64,000 bases of DNA from contig JAZGUH010000279.1 of assembly GCA_037893225.1 (NCBI GenBank), positions 1,984,001-2,048,000 of the forward strand, in the 5' to 3' direction. The DNA is from Hippasteria phrygiana (Eukaryota > Echinodermata > Asteroidea > Valvatida > Goniasteridae). The notes under the pieces are model-generated. The model had not been told where the DNA came from, did no database searches, and saw nothing but the letters and a program-made list of their open reading frames with translations. The number at the start of each line of letters is the position of its first letter. The stretch's first letter is position 1. A program made the position numbers and the translations under genes. Below are positions 8,102-22,997 of this stretch, piece by piece.

Positions 8102-11100
8102 AAGTTTTAACTCTAGGAAGCCGCCGATGATTGCAACATGTAGCGCCAGATCTAAGCTATCCATACATGTCAAAAATTACTGCATTTGGTTGATATTTCA
8201 TGCAATTATGAATGAGTAAAGCAAGTCCATACCCCAGTGAATTTGACATGCATGGAGCAATAAATAGACGGTAATATGAACACAGATGGTGGCCGGAAAG
8301 AAAATACACATTGCGAGGTTTGAATTTTCTCCAGAAGTTTTAACTCTAAGAAGCCGCCGATGATTGCAACATGTAGCTCCTGATCTAAGCTATCCATACA
8401 TGTCAAAATTACTGCATTTTGTTGATATTTCATGCAATTATGAATGAGTAAAGCAAGTCCATACCCCAGGGAATTTGACATGCATGGAGCAATAAATAGA
8501 CGATAATATGCACACAGATGGTGGCCGGAAAGAAAATAAACATTGCGAGGTTTGAATTTTCTCCGCAAGTTTTAACTCTAAGAAGCCGCCGATGATTGCA
8601 ACATGTACCGCCAGATCTAAGCTATCCATACATGTCAAAATTGCTGCATTTTTTTGATATTTCATGCAATGATGAATAAGTAAAGCAAGTCCATACCCCA
8701 GGGAATTTGACATGCATGGAGCAATAATTAGAAGGTAATATGCACACAGATGGTGGCCGGGAAGAAAATAAACATTGCAAGGTTTGAATTTTCTCCGCAA
8801 GTTTTAACTCTAAGAAGCCGCCGATGATTGCAACATGTAGCGCCAGATCTAAGCTACCCATACATGTGAAAATTACTGCATTTTGTTGATATTTCATGCA
8901 ATTATGAATGAGTAAAGCAAGTCCATACCCCAGGGAATTTGACAGGCATGGAGCAATAAATAGAAGGTAATATGTACACAAATGTTGGCCGGGGTAGAAA
9001 ATAAACTTTGGAAGGTTTGATTTTTCTCCACAAGTTTTAACTCTAGGAAGCCGCCGATGATTGCAACATGTAGCGCCTGATCTAAGCTATCCATACATGT
9101 CAAAATTACTGAATTTGGTTGATATTTCATGCAATTATGAATGAGTAAAGCAAGTCCATACCCCAGGGAATTTGACATGCATGGAGCAATAAATAGACGG
9201 TAATATGCACACAGATGGTGGCCGGAAAGAAAATAAACAATACGAGGTTTGAATTTTCTCCACAAGTTTTAACTCTAAGAAGCCGCCGATGATTGCAACA
9301 TGTACCGCCAGATCTAAGCTATCCATACATGTCAAAATTACTGCATTTTGTTGATATTTCATGCAATTATGAATGAGTAAAGCAAGTCTATACCCCAGGG
9401 AATTTGACATGCATGGAGCAATAAATAGACGGTAATATGTACACAGATGGTGGCCGGGAAGAAAATAAACTTTGGAAGATTTGATTTTTCTCCACAAGTT
9501 TTAACTCTAGGAAGCCGCCGATGATTGCAACATGTAGCGCCAGATCTAAGTTATCCATACATGTCAAAATTACTGAATTTGGTTGATATTTCATGCAATT
9601 ATGAATGAGTAAAGCAAGTCCATACCCCAGGGAATTTGACATGCATGGAGCAATAAATAGAAGGTAATATGCACACAGATGGTGGCCGGAAAGAAAATAC
9701 ACATTGCGAGGTTTGAATTTTCTCCAAAAGTTTTAACTCTAGGAAGCCGCCGATGATTGCAACATGTAGCGCCAGATCTAAGCTATCCATACATGTCAAA
9801 AATTACTGCATTTGGTTGATATTTCATGCAATTATGAATGAGTAAAGCAAGTCCATACCTCAGTGAATTTGACATGCATGGAGCAATAAATAGACGGTAA
9901 TATGAACACAGATGGTGGCCGGAAAGAAAATACACATTGCGAGGTTTGAATTTTCTCCAGAAGTTTTAACTCTAAGAAGCCGCCGATGATTGCAACATGT
10001 AGCTCCTGATCTAAGCTATCCATACATGTCAAAATTACTGCATTTTGTTGATATTTCATGCAATTATGAATGAGTAAAGCAAGTCCATACCCCAGGGAAT
10101 TTGACATGCATGGAGCAATAAATAGACGGTAATATGCACACAGATGGTGGCCGGAAAGAAAATAAACATTGCGAGGTTTGAATGTTCTCCACAAGTTTTA
10201 ACTCTAAGAAGCCGCCGATGATTGCAACATGTACCGCCAGATCTAAGCTATCCATACATGTCAAAATTACTGCATTTTGTTGATATTTCATGCAATTATG
10301 AATGAGTAAAGCAAGTCCATACCCCAGGGAATTTGACATGCATGGAGCAATAAATAGACGGTAATGTGTACACAGATGGTGGCCGGGAAGAAAATAAACT
10401 TTGGAAGATTTGATTTTTCTCCACAAGTTTTAACTCTAGAAAGCCGCCGATGATTGCAACATGTAGCGCCAGATCTAAGTTATCCATACATGTCAAAATT
10501 ACTGAATTTGATTGATATTTCATGCAATTATGAATGAGTAAAGCAAGTCCATACCCCAGGGAATTTGACATGCATGGAGCAATAAATAGAAGGTAATATG
10601 CACACAGATGGTGGCCGGAAAGAAAATACACATTGCGAGGTTTGAATTTTCTCCAAAAGTTTTAACTCTAGGAAGCCGCCGATGATTGCAACATGTAGCG
10701 CCAGATCTAAGCTATCCATACATGTCAAAAATTACTGCATTTGGTTGATATTTCATGCAATTATGAATGAGTAAAGCAAGTCCATACCCCAGGGAATTTG
10801 ACATGCATGGAGCAATAAATAGAAGGTAATATGTACACAGATGGTGGCCGGGAAGAAAATAAACTTTGGAAGGTTTGATTTTTCTCCACAAGTTTTAACT
10901 CTAGGAAGCCGCCGATGATTGCAACATGTACCGCCAGATCTAAGCTATTCATACATGTCAAAATTACTGCATTTTTTTGATATTTCATGCAATGATGAAT
11001 AAGTAAAGCAAGTCCATACCCCAGGGAATTTGACATGCATGGAGCAATAATTAGAAGGTAATATGCACACAGATGGTGGCCGGGAAGAAAATAAACATTG

Positions 11101-11400
11101 CAAGGTTTGAATTTTCTCCGCAAGTTTTAACTCTAAGAAGCCGCCGATGATTGCAACATGTAGCGCCAGATCTAAGCTACCCATACATGTAAAAATTACT
11201 GCATTTTGTTGATATTTCATGCAATTATGAATGAGTAAAGCAAGTCCATACCCCAGGGAATTTGACAGGCATGGAGCAATAAATAGAAGGTAATATGTAC
11301 ACAAATGTTGGCCGGGGTAGAAAATAAACTTTGGAAGGTTTGATTTTTCTCCACAAGTTTTAACTCTAGGAAGCCGCCGATGATTGCAACATGTAGCGCC
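8102..11400. repeat. 3.3-kb duplicated block, copy 2 (partner 4384-7682)
   Basis: The class order matches copy 1, including the shared private base AGTCTATACC (5671 and 9389) and the shared CTCTAGAAAGCC variant (6721 and 10439). The two monomers between the copies (7683-8101) are a class 2/6 hybrid and a class 7, so the duplication is not perfectly head to tail. Two further diverging bases are listed under copy 1. Confidence 0.85.
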
Positions 11401-11556
11401 TGATCTAAGCTATCCATACATGTCAGAATTACTGAATTTGGTTGATATTTCATGCAATTATGAATGAGTAAAGCAAGTCCATACCCCAGGGAATTTGACA
11501 TGCATGGAGCAATAAATAGACGGTAATATGCACACAGATGGTGGCCGGAAAGAAAA
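9812..11556. repeat. 1.7-kb block shared with 16549-18293
   Basis: The offset is 6,737 bp, 29 monomers. The match begins at GTTGATATTT after a one-base length difference in the A-run and ends where CACATTGCGAGG (here) meets AACAATACGAGG (partner). Copy-specific bases include CTCTAGAAAGCC here versus CTCTAGGAAGCC there, TTTGATTG versus TTTGGTTG, and GTCAGAATT near 11425. So part of the 4-11 kb block was copied again farther along. Confidence 0.78.
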
Positions 11557-12789
11557 TACACATTGCGAGGTTTGAATTTTCTCCACAAGTTTTAACTCTA
11601 GGAAGCCGCCGATGATTGCAACATGTAGCGCCAGATCTAAGCTATCCATACATGTCAAAATTACTGCATTTTGTTGATATTTCATGCAATTATGAATGAG
11701 TAAAGCAAGTCTATACCCCAGGGAATTTGACATGCATGGAGCAATAAATAGACGGTAATATGTACACAGATGGTGGCCGGGAAGAAAATAAACTTTGGAA
11801 GATTTGATTTTTCTCCACAAGTTTTAACTCTAGGAAGCCGCCGATGATTGCAACATGTAGCGCCAGATCTAAGTTATCCATACATGTCAAAATTACTGAA
11901 TTTGGTTGATATTTCATGCAATTATGAATGAGTAAAGCAAGTCCATACCCCAGGGAATTTGACATGCATGGAGCAATAAATAGAAGGTAATATGCACACA
12001 GATGGTGGCCGGAAAGAAAATACACATTGCGAGGTTTGAATTTTCTCCAAAAGTTTTAACTCTAGGAAGCCGCCGATGATTGCAACATGTACCGCCAGAT
12101 CTAAGCTATTCATACATGTCAAAATTACTGCATTTTTTTGATATTTCATGCAATGATGAATAAGTAAAGCAAGTCCATACCCCAGGGAATTTGACATGCA
12201 TGGAGCAATAATTAGAAGGTAATATGCACACAGATGGTGGCAGGGAAGAAAATAAACATTGCAAGGTTTGAATTTTCTCCGCAAGTTTTAACTCTAAGAA
12301 GCCGCCGATGATTGCAACATGTAGCGCCAGATCTAAGCTACCCATACATGTAAAAATTACTGCATTTTGTTGATATTTCATGCAATTATGAATGAGTAAA
12401 GCAAGTCCATACCCCAGGGAATTTGACAGGCATGGAGCAATAAATAGAAGGTAATATGTACACAAATGTTGGCCGGGGTAGAAAATAAACTTTGGAAGGT
12501 TTGATTTTTCTCCACAAGTTTTAACTCTAGGAAGCCGCCGATGATTGCAACATGTAGCGCCTGATCTAAGCTATCCATACATGTCAAAATTACTGAATTT
12601 GGTTGATATTTCATGCAATTATGAATGAGTAAAGCAAGTCCATACCCTAGGGAATTTGACATGCATGGAGCAATAAATAGACGGTAATATGCACACAGAT
12701 GGTGGCCGGAAAGAAAATAAACAATACGAGGTTTGAATTTTCTCCACAAGTTTTAACTCTAAGAAGCCGCCGATGATTGCAACATGTAC
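11401..12789. repeat. Mosaic monomers between duplicated blocks
   Basis: Six monomers of mixed class. They include a class 6/1-like hybrid (TGATCT start, CACATTGCGAGG end), a class 7 with the AGTCTATACC marker, and a class 1 followed directly by class 4, 5 and 6. One class 4 copy has GGTGGCAGGG instead of GGTGGCCGGG near 12240. The segment 12776-12789 begins a class 7/1 hybrid (TACCGCC start, TAAGTTATCC next). No non-satellite sequence is present. Confidence 0.75.
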
Positions 12790-15639
12790 CGCCAGATCTA
12801 AGTTATCCATACATGTCAAAATTACTGAATTTGGTTGATATTTCATGCAATTATGAATGAGTAAAGCAAGTCCATACCCCAGGGAATTTGACATGCATGG
12901 AGCAATAAATAGAAGGTAATATGCACACAGATGGTGGCCGGAAAGAAAATACACATTGCGAGGTTTGAATTTTCTCCAAAAGTTTTAACTCTAGGAAGCC
13001 GCCGATGATTGCAACATGTAGCGCCAGATCTAAGCTATCCATACATGTCAAAAATTACTGCATTTGGTTGATATTTCATGCAATTATGAATGAGTAAAGC
13101 AAGTCCATACCTCAGTGAATTTGACATGCATGGAGCAATAAATAGACGGTAATATGAACACAGATGGTGGCCGGAAAGAAAATACACATTGCGAGGTTTG
13201 AATTTTCTCCAGAAGTTTTAACTCTAAGAAGCCGCCGATGATTGCAACATGTAGCTCCTGATCTAAGCTATCCATACATGTCAAAATTACTGCATTTTGT
13301 TGATATTTCATGCAATTATGAATGAGTAAAGCAAGTCCATACCCCAGGGAATTTGACATGCATGGAGCAATAAATAGACGGTAATATGCACACAGATGGT
13401 GGCCGGAAAGAAAATAAACATTGCGAGGTTTGAATGTTCTCCACAAGTTTTAACTCTAAGAAGCCGCCGATGATTGCAACATGTACCGCCAGATCTAAGC
13501 TATCCATACATGTCAAAATTACTGCATTTTGTTGATATTTCATGCAATTATGAATGAGTAAAGCAAGTCCATACCCCAGGGAATTTGACATACATGGAGC
13601 AATAAATAGACGGTAATGTGTACACAGATGGTGGCCGGGAAGAAAATAAACTTTGGAAGATTTGATTTTTCTCCACAAGTTTTAACTCTAGGAAGCCGCC
13701 GATGATTGCAACATGTAGCGCCAGATCTAAGTTATCCATACATGTCAAAATTACTGAATTTGGTTGATATTTCATGCAATTATGAATGAGTAAAGCAAGT
13801 CCATACCCCAGGGAATTTGACATGCATGGAGCAATAAATAGAAGGTAATATGCACACAGATGGTGGCCGGAAAGAAAATACACATTGCGAGGTTTGAATT
13901 TTCTCCAAAAGTTTTAACTCTAGGAAGCCGCCGATGATTGCAACATGTAGCGCCAGATCTAAGCTATCCATACATGTCAAAAATTACTGCATTTGGTTGA
14001 TATTTCATGCAATTATGAATGAGTAAAGCAAGTCCATACCCCAGGGAATTTGACATGCATGGAGCAATAAATAGAAGGTAATATGTACACAGATGGTGGC
14101 CGGGAAGAAAATAAACTTTGGAAGGTTTGATTTTTCTCCACAAGTTTTAACTCTAGGAAGCCGCCGATGATTGCAACATGTAGCGCCAGATCTAAGTTAT
14201 CCATACATGTCAAAATTACTGCATTTTGTTGATATTTCATGCAATTATGAATGAGTAAAGCAAGTCCATACCCCAGGGAATTTGACATGCATGGAGCAAT
14301 AAATAGAAGGTAATATGCACACAGATGGTGGCCGGAAAGAAAATAAACATTGCGAGGTTTGAATTTTCTCCGCAAGTTTTAACTCTAAGAAGCCGCCGAT
14401 GATTGCAACATGTACCGCCAGATCTAAGCTATCCATACATGTCAAAATTACTGCATTTTGTTGATATTTCATGCAATGATGAATAAGTAAAGCAAGTCCA
14501 TACCCCAGGGAATTTGACATGCATGGAGCAATAATTAGAAGGTAATATGCACACAGATGGTGGCCGGGAAGAAAATAAACATTGCAAGGTTTGAATTTTC
14601 TCCGCACGTTTTAACTCTAAGAAGCCGCCGATGATTGCAACATGTAGCGCCAGATCTAAGCTACCCATACATGTAAAAATTACTGCATTTGGTTGATATT
14701 TCATGCAATTATGAATGAGTAAAGCAAGTCCATACCCCAGGGAATTTGACAGGCATGGAGCAATAAATAGAAGGTAATATGTACACAAATGTTGGCCGGG
14801 GTAGAAAATAAACTTTGGAAGGTTTGATTTTTCTCCACAAGTTTTAACTCTAGGAAGCCGCCGATGATTGCAACATGTAGCGCCTGATCTAAGCTATCCA
14901 TACATGTCAAAATTACTGAATTTGGTTGATATTTGATGCAATTATGAATGAGTAAAGCAAGTCCATACCCCAGGGAATTTGACATGCATGGAGCAATAAA
15001 TAGACGGTAATATGCACACAGATGGTGGCCGGGAAGAAAATAATCAATGCGAGGTTTGAATTTTCTCCACAAGTTTTAACTCTAAGAAGCCGCCGATGAT
15101 TGCAATATGTACCGCCAGATCTAAGCTATCCATACATGTCAAAATTACTGCATTTTGTTGATATTTCATGCAATTATGAATGAGTAAAGCAAGTCCATAC
15201 CCCAGGGAATTTGACATGCATGGAGCAATAAATATACGGTAATATGTACACAGATGGTGGCCGGGAAGAAAATAAACTTTGGAAGATTTGATTTTTCTCC
15301 ACAAGTTTTAACTCTAGGAAGCCGCCGATGATTGCAACATGTAGCGCCAGATCTAAGTTATCCATACATGTCAAAATTACTGAATTTGGTTGATATTTCA
15401 TGCAATTATGAATGAGTAAAGCAAGTCCATACCCCAGGGAATTTGACATGCATGGAGCAATAAATAGAAGGTAATATGCACACAGATGGTGGCCGGAAAG
15501 AAAATACACATTGCGAGGTTTGAATTTTCTCCAAAAGTTTTAACTCTAGGAAGCCGCCGATGATTGCAACATGTAGCGCCAGATCTAAGCTATCCATACA
15601 TGTCAAAAATTACTGCATTTGGTTGATATTTCATGCAAT
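12790..15639. repeat. 2.85-kb duplicated block, copy 1 (partner 18598-21447)
   Basis: The constant offset is 5,808 bp, 25 monomers. Shared private variants tie the copies: GACATACATGG (13589/19397), ATATTTGATGC (14934/20742) and GCAATATGTACC (15103/20911). One private difference is AATAATCAATGC here (about 15053) versus AATAAACAATGC. The left edge is TACCGCC versus TAGCGCC (12789/18597); the right edge is CAATTATG versus CAATGATG (15640/21448). Confidence 0.85.
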
Positions 15640-18597
15640 TATGAATGAGTAAAGCAAGTCCATACCCCAGTGAATTTGACATGCATGGAGCAATAATTAG
15701 AAGGTAATATGCACACAGATGGTGGCCGGGAAGAAAATAAACATTGCAAGGTTTGAATTTTCTCCGCAAGTTTTAACTCTAAGAAGCCGCCGATGATTGC
15801 AACATGTAGCGCCAGATCTAAGCTACCCATACATGTAAAAATTACTGCATTTGGTTGATATTTCATGCAATTATGAATGAGTAAAGCAAGTCCATACCCC
15901 AGGGAATTTGACAGGCATGGAGCAATAAATAGAAGGTAATATGTACACAAATGTTGGCCGGGGTAGAAAATAAACTTTGGAAGGTTTGATTTTTCTCCAC
16001 AAGTTTTAACTCTAGGAAGCCGCCGATGATTGCAACATGTAGCGCCTGATCTAAGCTATCCATACATGTCAAAATTACTGAATTTGGTTGATATTTCATG
16101 CAATTATGAATGAGTAAAGCAAGTCCATACCCCAGGGAATTTGACATGCATGGAGCAATAAATAGACGGTAATATGCACACAGATGGTGGCCGGAAAGAA
16201 AATAAACAATACGAGGTTTGAATTTTCTCCACAAGTTTTAACTCTAAGAAGCCGCCGATGATTGCAACGTGTAGCGCCAGATCTAAGCTATCCATACATG
16301 TCAAAAATTACTGCATTTGGTTGATATTTCATGCAATTATGAATGAGTAAAGCAAGTCCATACCCCAGGGAATTTGACATGCATGGAGCAATAAATAGAA
16401 GGTAATATGTACACAGATGGTGGCCGGGAAGAAAATAAACTTTGGAAGGTTTGATTTTTCTCCACAAGTTTTAACTCTAGGAAGCCGCCGATGATTGCAA
16501 CATGTAGCGCCAGATCTAAGTTATCCATACATGTCAAAATTACTGCATTTTGTTGATATTTCATGCAATTATGAATGAGTAAAGCAAGTCCATACCTCAG
16601 TGAATTTGACATGCATGGAGCAATAAATAGACGGTAATATGAACACAGATGGTGGCCGGAAAGAAAATACACATTGCGAGGTTTGAATTTTCTCCAGAAG
16701 TTTTAACTCTAAGAAGCCGCCGATGATTGCAACATGTAGCTCCTGATCTAAGCTATCCATACATGTCAAAATTACTGCATTTTGTTGATATTTCATGCAA
16801 TTATGAATGAGTAAAGCAAGTCCATACCCCAGGGAATTTGACATGCATGGAGCAATAAATAGACGGTAATATGCACACAGATGGTGGCCGGAAAGAAAAT
16901 AAACATTGCGAGGTTTGAATGTTCTCCACAAGTTTTAACTCTAAGAAGCCGCCGATGATTGCAACATGTACCGCCAGATCTAAGCTATCCATACATGTCA
17001 AAATTACTGCATTTTGTTGATATTTCATGCAATTATGAATGAGTAAAGCAAGTCCATACCCCAGGGAATTTGACATGCATGGAGCAATAAATAGACGGTA
17101 ATGTGTACACAGATGGTGGCCGGGAAGAAAATAAACTTTGGAAGATTTGATTTTTCTCCACAAGTTTTAACTCTAGGAAGCCGCCGATGATTGCAACATG
17201 TAGCGCCAGATCTAAGTTATCCATACATGTCAAAATTACTGAATTTGGTTGATATTTCATGCAATTATGAATGAGTAAAGCAAGTCCATACCCCAGGGAA
17301 TTTGACATGCATGGAGCAATAAATAGAAGGTAATATGCACACAGATGGTGGCCGGAAAGAAAATACACATTGCGAGGTTTGAATTTTCTCCAAAAGTTTT
17401 AACTCTAGGAAGCCGCCGATGATTGCAACATGTAGCGCCAGATCTAAGCTATCCATACATGTCAAAAATTACTGCATTTGGTTGATATTTCATGCAATTA
17501 TGAATGAGTAAAGCAAGTCCATACCCCAGGGAATTTGACATGCATGGAGCAATAAATAGAAGGTAATATGTACACAGATGGTGGCCGGGAAGAAAATAAA
17601 CTTTGGAAGGTTTGATTTTTCTCCACAAGTTTTAACTCTAGGAAGCCGCCGATGATTGCAACATGTACCGCCAGATCTAAGCTATTCATACATGTCAAAA
17701 TTACTGCATTTTTTTGATATTTCATGCAATGATGAATAAGTAAAGCAAGTCCATACCCCAGGGAATTTGACATGCATGGAGCAATAATTAGAAGGTAATA
17801 TGCACACAGATGGTGGCCGGGAAGAAAATAAACATTGCAAGGTTTGAATTTTCTCCGCAAGTTTTAACTCTAAGAAGCCGCCGATGATTGCAACATGTAG
17901 CGCCAGATCTAAGCTACCCATACATGTAAAAATTACTGCATTTTGTTGATATTTCATGCAATTATGAATGAGTAAAGCAAGTCCATACCCCAGGGAATTT
18001 GACAGGCATGGAGCAATAAATAGAAGGTAATATGTACACAAATGTTGGCCGGGGTAGAAAATAAACTTTGGAAGGTTTGATTTTTCTCCACAAGTTTTAA
18101 CTCTAGGAAGCCGCCGATGATTGCAACATGTAGCGCCTGATCTAAGCTATCCATACATGTCAAAATTACTGAATTTGGTTGATATGTCATGCAATTATGA
18201 ATGAGTAAAGCAAGTCCATACCCCAGGGAATTTGACATGCATGGAGCAATAAATAGACGGTAATATGCACACAGATGGTGGCCGGAAAGAAAATAAACAA
18301 TACGAGGTTTGAATTTTCTCCACAAGTTTTAACTCTAAGAAGCCGCCGATGATTGCAACATGTACCGCCAGATCTAAGCTATCCATACATGTCAAAATTA
18401 CTGCATTTTGTTGATATTTCATGCAATTATGAATGAGTAAAGCAAGTCCATACCCCAGGGAATTTGACATGCATGGAGCAATAAATAGACGGTAATATGT
18501 ACACAGATGGTGGCCGGGAAGAAAATAAACTTTGGAAGATTTGATTTTTCTCCACAAGTTTTAACTCTAGGAAGCCGCCGATGATTGCAACATGTAG
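15640..18597. repeat. Mosaic region, including the 16549-18293 copy of 9812-11556
   Basis: Monomers include a class 2/4 hybrid near 15563-15795, class 5, class 6, a class 2/5 hybrid near 16261 with GCAACGTGTAGC, then the 4-mer members 2, 3', 7', 1, followed by a class 2/5 hybrid, 4, 5, 6 and 7. From 16549 to 18293 it matches 9812-11556 at 6,737 bp. A private base ATATGTCATGC lies near 18185. Confidence 0.75.
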
Positions 18598-21447
18598 CGC
18601 CAGATCTAAGTTATCCATACATGTCAAAATTACTGAATTTGGTTGATATTTCATGCAATTATGAATGAGTAAAGCAAGTCCATACCCCAGGGAATTTGAC
18701 ATGCATGGAGCAATAAATAGAAGGTAATATGCACACAGATGGTGGCCGGAAAGAAAATACACATTGCGAGGTTTGAATTTTCTCCAAAAGTTTTAACTCT
18801 AGGAAGCCGCCGATGATTGCAACATGTAGCGCCAGATCTAAGCTATCCATACATGTCAAAAATTACTGCATTTGGTTGATATTTCATGCAATTATGAATG
18901 AGTAAAGCAAGTCCATACCTCAGTGAATTTGACATGCATGGAGCAATAAATAGACGGTAATATGAACACAGATGGTGGCCGGAAAGAAAATACACATTGC
19001 GAGGTTTGAATTTTCTCCAGAAGTTTTAACTCTAAGAAGCCGCCGATGATTGCAACATGTAGCTCCTGATCTAAGCTATCCATACATGTCAAAATTACTG
19101 CATTTTGTTGATATTTCATGCAATTATGAATGAGTAAAGCAAGTCCATACCCCAGGGAATTTGACATGCATGGAGCAATAAATAGACGGTAATATGCACA
19201 CAGATGGTGGCCGGAAAGAAAATAAACATTGCGAGGTTTGAATGTTCTCCACAAGTTTTAACTCTAAGAAGCCGCCGATGATTGCAACATGTACCGCCAG
19301 ATCTAAGCTATCCATACATGTCAAAATTACTGCATTTTGTTGATATTTCATGCAATTATGAATGAGTAAAGCAAGTCCATACCCCAGGGAATTTGACATA
19401 CATGGAGCAATAAATAGACGGTAATGTGTACACAGATGGTGGCCGGGAAGAAAATAAACTTTGGAAGATTTGATTTTTCTCCACAAGTTTTAACTCTAGG
19501 AAGCCGCCGATGATTGCAACATGTAGCGCCAGATCTAAGTTATCCATACATGTCAAAATTACTGAATTTGGTTGATATTTCATGCAATTATGAATGAGTA
19601 AAGCAAGTCCATACCCCAGGGAATTTGACATGCATGGAGCAATAAATAGAAGGTAATATGCACACAGATGGTGGCCGGAAAGAAAATACACATTGCGAGG
19701 TTTGAATTTTCTCCAAAAGTTTTAACTCTAGGAAGCCGCCGATGATTGCAACATGTAGCGCCAGATCTAAGCTATCCATACATGTCAAAAATTACTGCAT
19801 TTGGTTGATATTTCATGCAATTATGAATGAGTAAAGCAAGTCCATACCCCAGGGAATTTGACATGCATGGAGCAATAAATAGAAGGTAATATGTACACAG
19901 ATGGTGGCCGGGAAGAAAATAAACTTTGGAAGGTTTGATTTTTCTCCACAAGTTTTAACTCTAGGAAGCCGCCGATGATTGCAACATGTAGCGCCAGATC
20001 TAAGTTATCCATACATGTCAAAATTACTGCATTTTGTTGATATTTCATGCAATTATGAATGAGTAAAGCAAGTCCATACCCCAGGGAATTTGACATGCAT
20101 GGAGCAATAAATAGAAGGTAATATGCACACAGATGGTGGCCGGAAAGAAAATAAACATTGCGAGGTTTGAATTTTCTCCGCAAGTTTTAACTCTAAGAAG
20201 CCGCCGATGATTGCAACATGTACCGCCAGATCTAAGCTATCCATACATGTCAAAATTACTGCATTTTGTTGATATTTCATGCAATGATGAATAAGTAAAG
20301 CAAGTCCATACCCCAGGGAATTTGACATGCATGGAGCAATAATTAGAAGGTAATATGCACACAGATGGTGGCCGGGAAGAAAATAAACATTGCAAGGTTT
20401 GAATTTTCTCCGCACGTTTTAACTCTAAGAAGCCGCCGATGATTGCAACATGTAGCGCCAGATCTAAGCTACCCATACATGTAAAAATTACTGCATTTGG
20501 TTGATATTTCATGCAATTATGAATGAGTAAAGCAAGTCCATACCCCAGGGAATTTGACAGGCATGGAGCAATAAATAGAAGGTAATATGTACACAAATGT
20601 TGGCCGGGGTAGAAAATAAACTTTGGAAGGTTTGATTTTTCTCCACAAGTTTTAACTCTAGGAAGCCGCCGATGATTGCAACATGTAGCGCCTGATCTAA
20701 GCTATCCATACATGTCAAAATTACTGAATTTGGTTGATATTTGATGCAATTATGAATGAGTAAAGCAAGTCCATACCCCAGGGAATTTGACATGCATGGA
20801 GCAATAAATAGACGGTAATATGCACACAGATGGTGGCCGGGAAGAAAATAAACAATGCGAGGTTTGAATTTTCTCCACAAGTTTTAACTCTAAGAAGCCG
20901 CCGATGATTGCAATATGTACCGCCAGATCTAAGCTATCCATACATGTCAAAATTACTGCATTTTGTTGATATTTCATGCAATTATGAATGAGTAAAGCAA
21001 GTCCATACCCCAGGGAATTTGACATGCATGGAGCAATAAATATACGGTAATATGTACACAGATGGTGGCCGGGAAGAAAATAAACTTTGGAAGATTTGAT
21101 TTTTCTCCACAAGTTTTAACTCTAGGAAGCCGCCGATGATTGCAACATGTAGCGCCAGATCTAAGTTATCCATACATGTCAAAATTACTGAATTTGGTTG
21201 ATATTTCATGCAATTATGAATGAGTAAAGCAAGTCCATACCCCAGGGAATTTGACATGCATGGAGCAATAAATAGAAGGTAATATGCACACAGATGGTGG
21301 CCGGAAAGAAAATACACATTGCGAGGTTTGAATTTTCTCCAAAAGTTTTAACTCTAGGAAGCCGCCGATGATTGCAACATGTAGCGCCAGATCTAAGCTA
21401 TCCATACATGTCAAAAATTACTGCATTTGGTTGATATTTCATGCAAT
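18598..21447. repeat. 2.85-kb duplicated block, copy 2 (partner 12790-15639)
   Basis: This carries the same class order and private variants as 12790-15639. After 21447 the sequence switches inside a monomer from class 2 to the CAATGATGAATAAG of class 4 and then to class 3 (GACGATAATATG), so the duplication edge lies within a monomer but in register. Confidence 0.85.
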
Positions 21448-22997
21448 GATGAATAAGTAAAGCAAGTCCATACCCCAGGGAATTTGACATGCATGGAGCA
21501 ATAAATAGACGATAATATGCACACAGATGGTGGCCGGAAAGAAAATAAACATTGCGAGGTTTGAATTTTCTCCGCAAGTTTTAACTCTAAGAAGCCGCCG
21601 ATGATTGCAACATGTACCGCCAGATCTAAGCTATCCATACATGTCAAAATTGCTGCATTTTTTTGATATTTCATGCAATGATGAATAAGTAAAGCAAGTC
21701 CATACCCCAGGGAATTTGACATGCATGGAGCAATAATTAGAAGGTAATATGCACACAGATGGTGGCCGGGAAGAAAATAAACATTGCAAGGTTTGAATTT
21801 TCTCCGCAAGTTTTAACTCTAAGAAGCCGCCGATGATTGCAACATGTAGCGCCAGATCTAAGCTACCCATACATGTAAAAATTACTGCATTTGGTTGATA
21901 TTTCATGCAATTATGAATGAGTAAAGCAAGTCCATACCCCAGGGAATTTGACAGGCATGGAGCAATAAATAGAAGGTAATATGTACACAAATGTTGGCCG
22001 GGGTAGAAAATAAACTTTGGAAGGTTTGATTTTTCTCCACAAGTTTTAACTCTAGGAAGCCGCCGATGATTGCAACATGTAGCGCCTGATCTAAGCTATC
22101 CATACATGTCAAAATTACTGAATTTGGTTGATATTTCATGCAATTATGAATGAGTAAAGCAAGTCCATACCCCAGGGAATTTGACATGCATGGAGCAATA
22201 AATAGACGGTAATATGCACACAGATGGTGGCCGGAAAGAAAATAAACAATACGAGGTTTGAATTTTCTCCACAAGTTTTAACTCTAGGAAGCCGCCGATG
22301 ATTGCAACATGTAGCGCCAGATCTAAGCTATCCATACATGTCAAAATTACTGCATTTTGTTGATATTTCATGCAATGATGAATAAGTAAAGCAAGTCCAT
22401 ACCCCAGGGAATTTGACATGCATGGAGCAATAATTAGAAGGTAATATGCACACAGATGGTGGCCGGGAAGAAAATAAACATTGCAAGGTTTGAATTTTCT
22501 CCGCACGTTTTAACTCTAAGAAGCCGCCGATGATTGCAACATGTAGCGCCAGATCTAAGCTACCCATACATGTAAAAATTACTGCATTTGGTTGATATTT
22601 CATGCAATTATGAATGAGTAAAGCAAGTCCATACCCCAGGGAATTTGACAGGCATGGAGCAATAAATAGAAGGTAATATGTACACAAATGTTGGCCGGGG
22701 TAGAAAATAAACTTTGGAAGGTTTGATTTTTCTCCACAAGTTTTAACTCTAGGAAGCCGCCGATGATTGCAACATGTACCGCCAGATCTAAGCTATCCAT
22801 ACATGTCAAAATTACTGCATTTTGTTGATATTTCATGCAATTATGAATGAGTAAAGCAAGTCCATACCCCAGGGAATTTGACATGCATGGAGCAATAAAT
22901 ATACGGTAATATGCACACAGATGGTGGCCGGGAAGAAAATAAACATTGGAAGATTTGATTTTTCTCCACAAGTTTTAACTCTAGGAAGCCGCCGATG
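21448..22997. repeat. Mosaic monomers with 9-monomer (2,091-bp) offsets
   Basis: Members in order are a hybrid ending as class 3, then 4, 5, 6 (ending CTCTAGGAAG), a class 4-like hybrid, 5, and a class 7 subtype with AATATACGG and ATGCACACAG. Parts match sequence 2,091 bp away on both sides: about 20.2-20.7 kb with 22.3-22.8 kb, and 21456-22285 with 23547-24376. This indicates a former 9-mer period that has been broken up. Confidence 0.7.
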
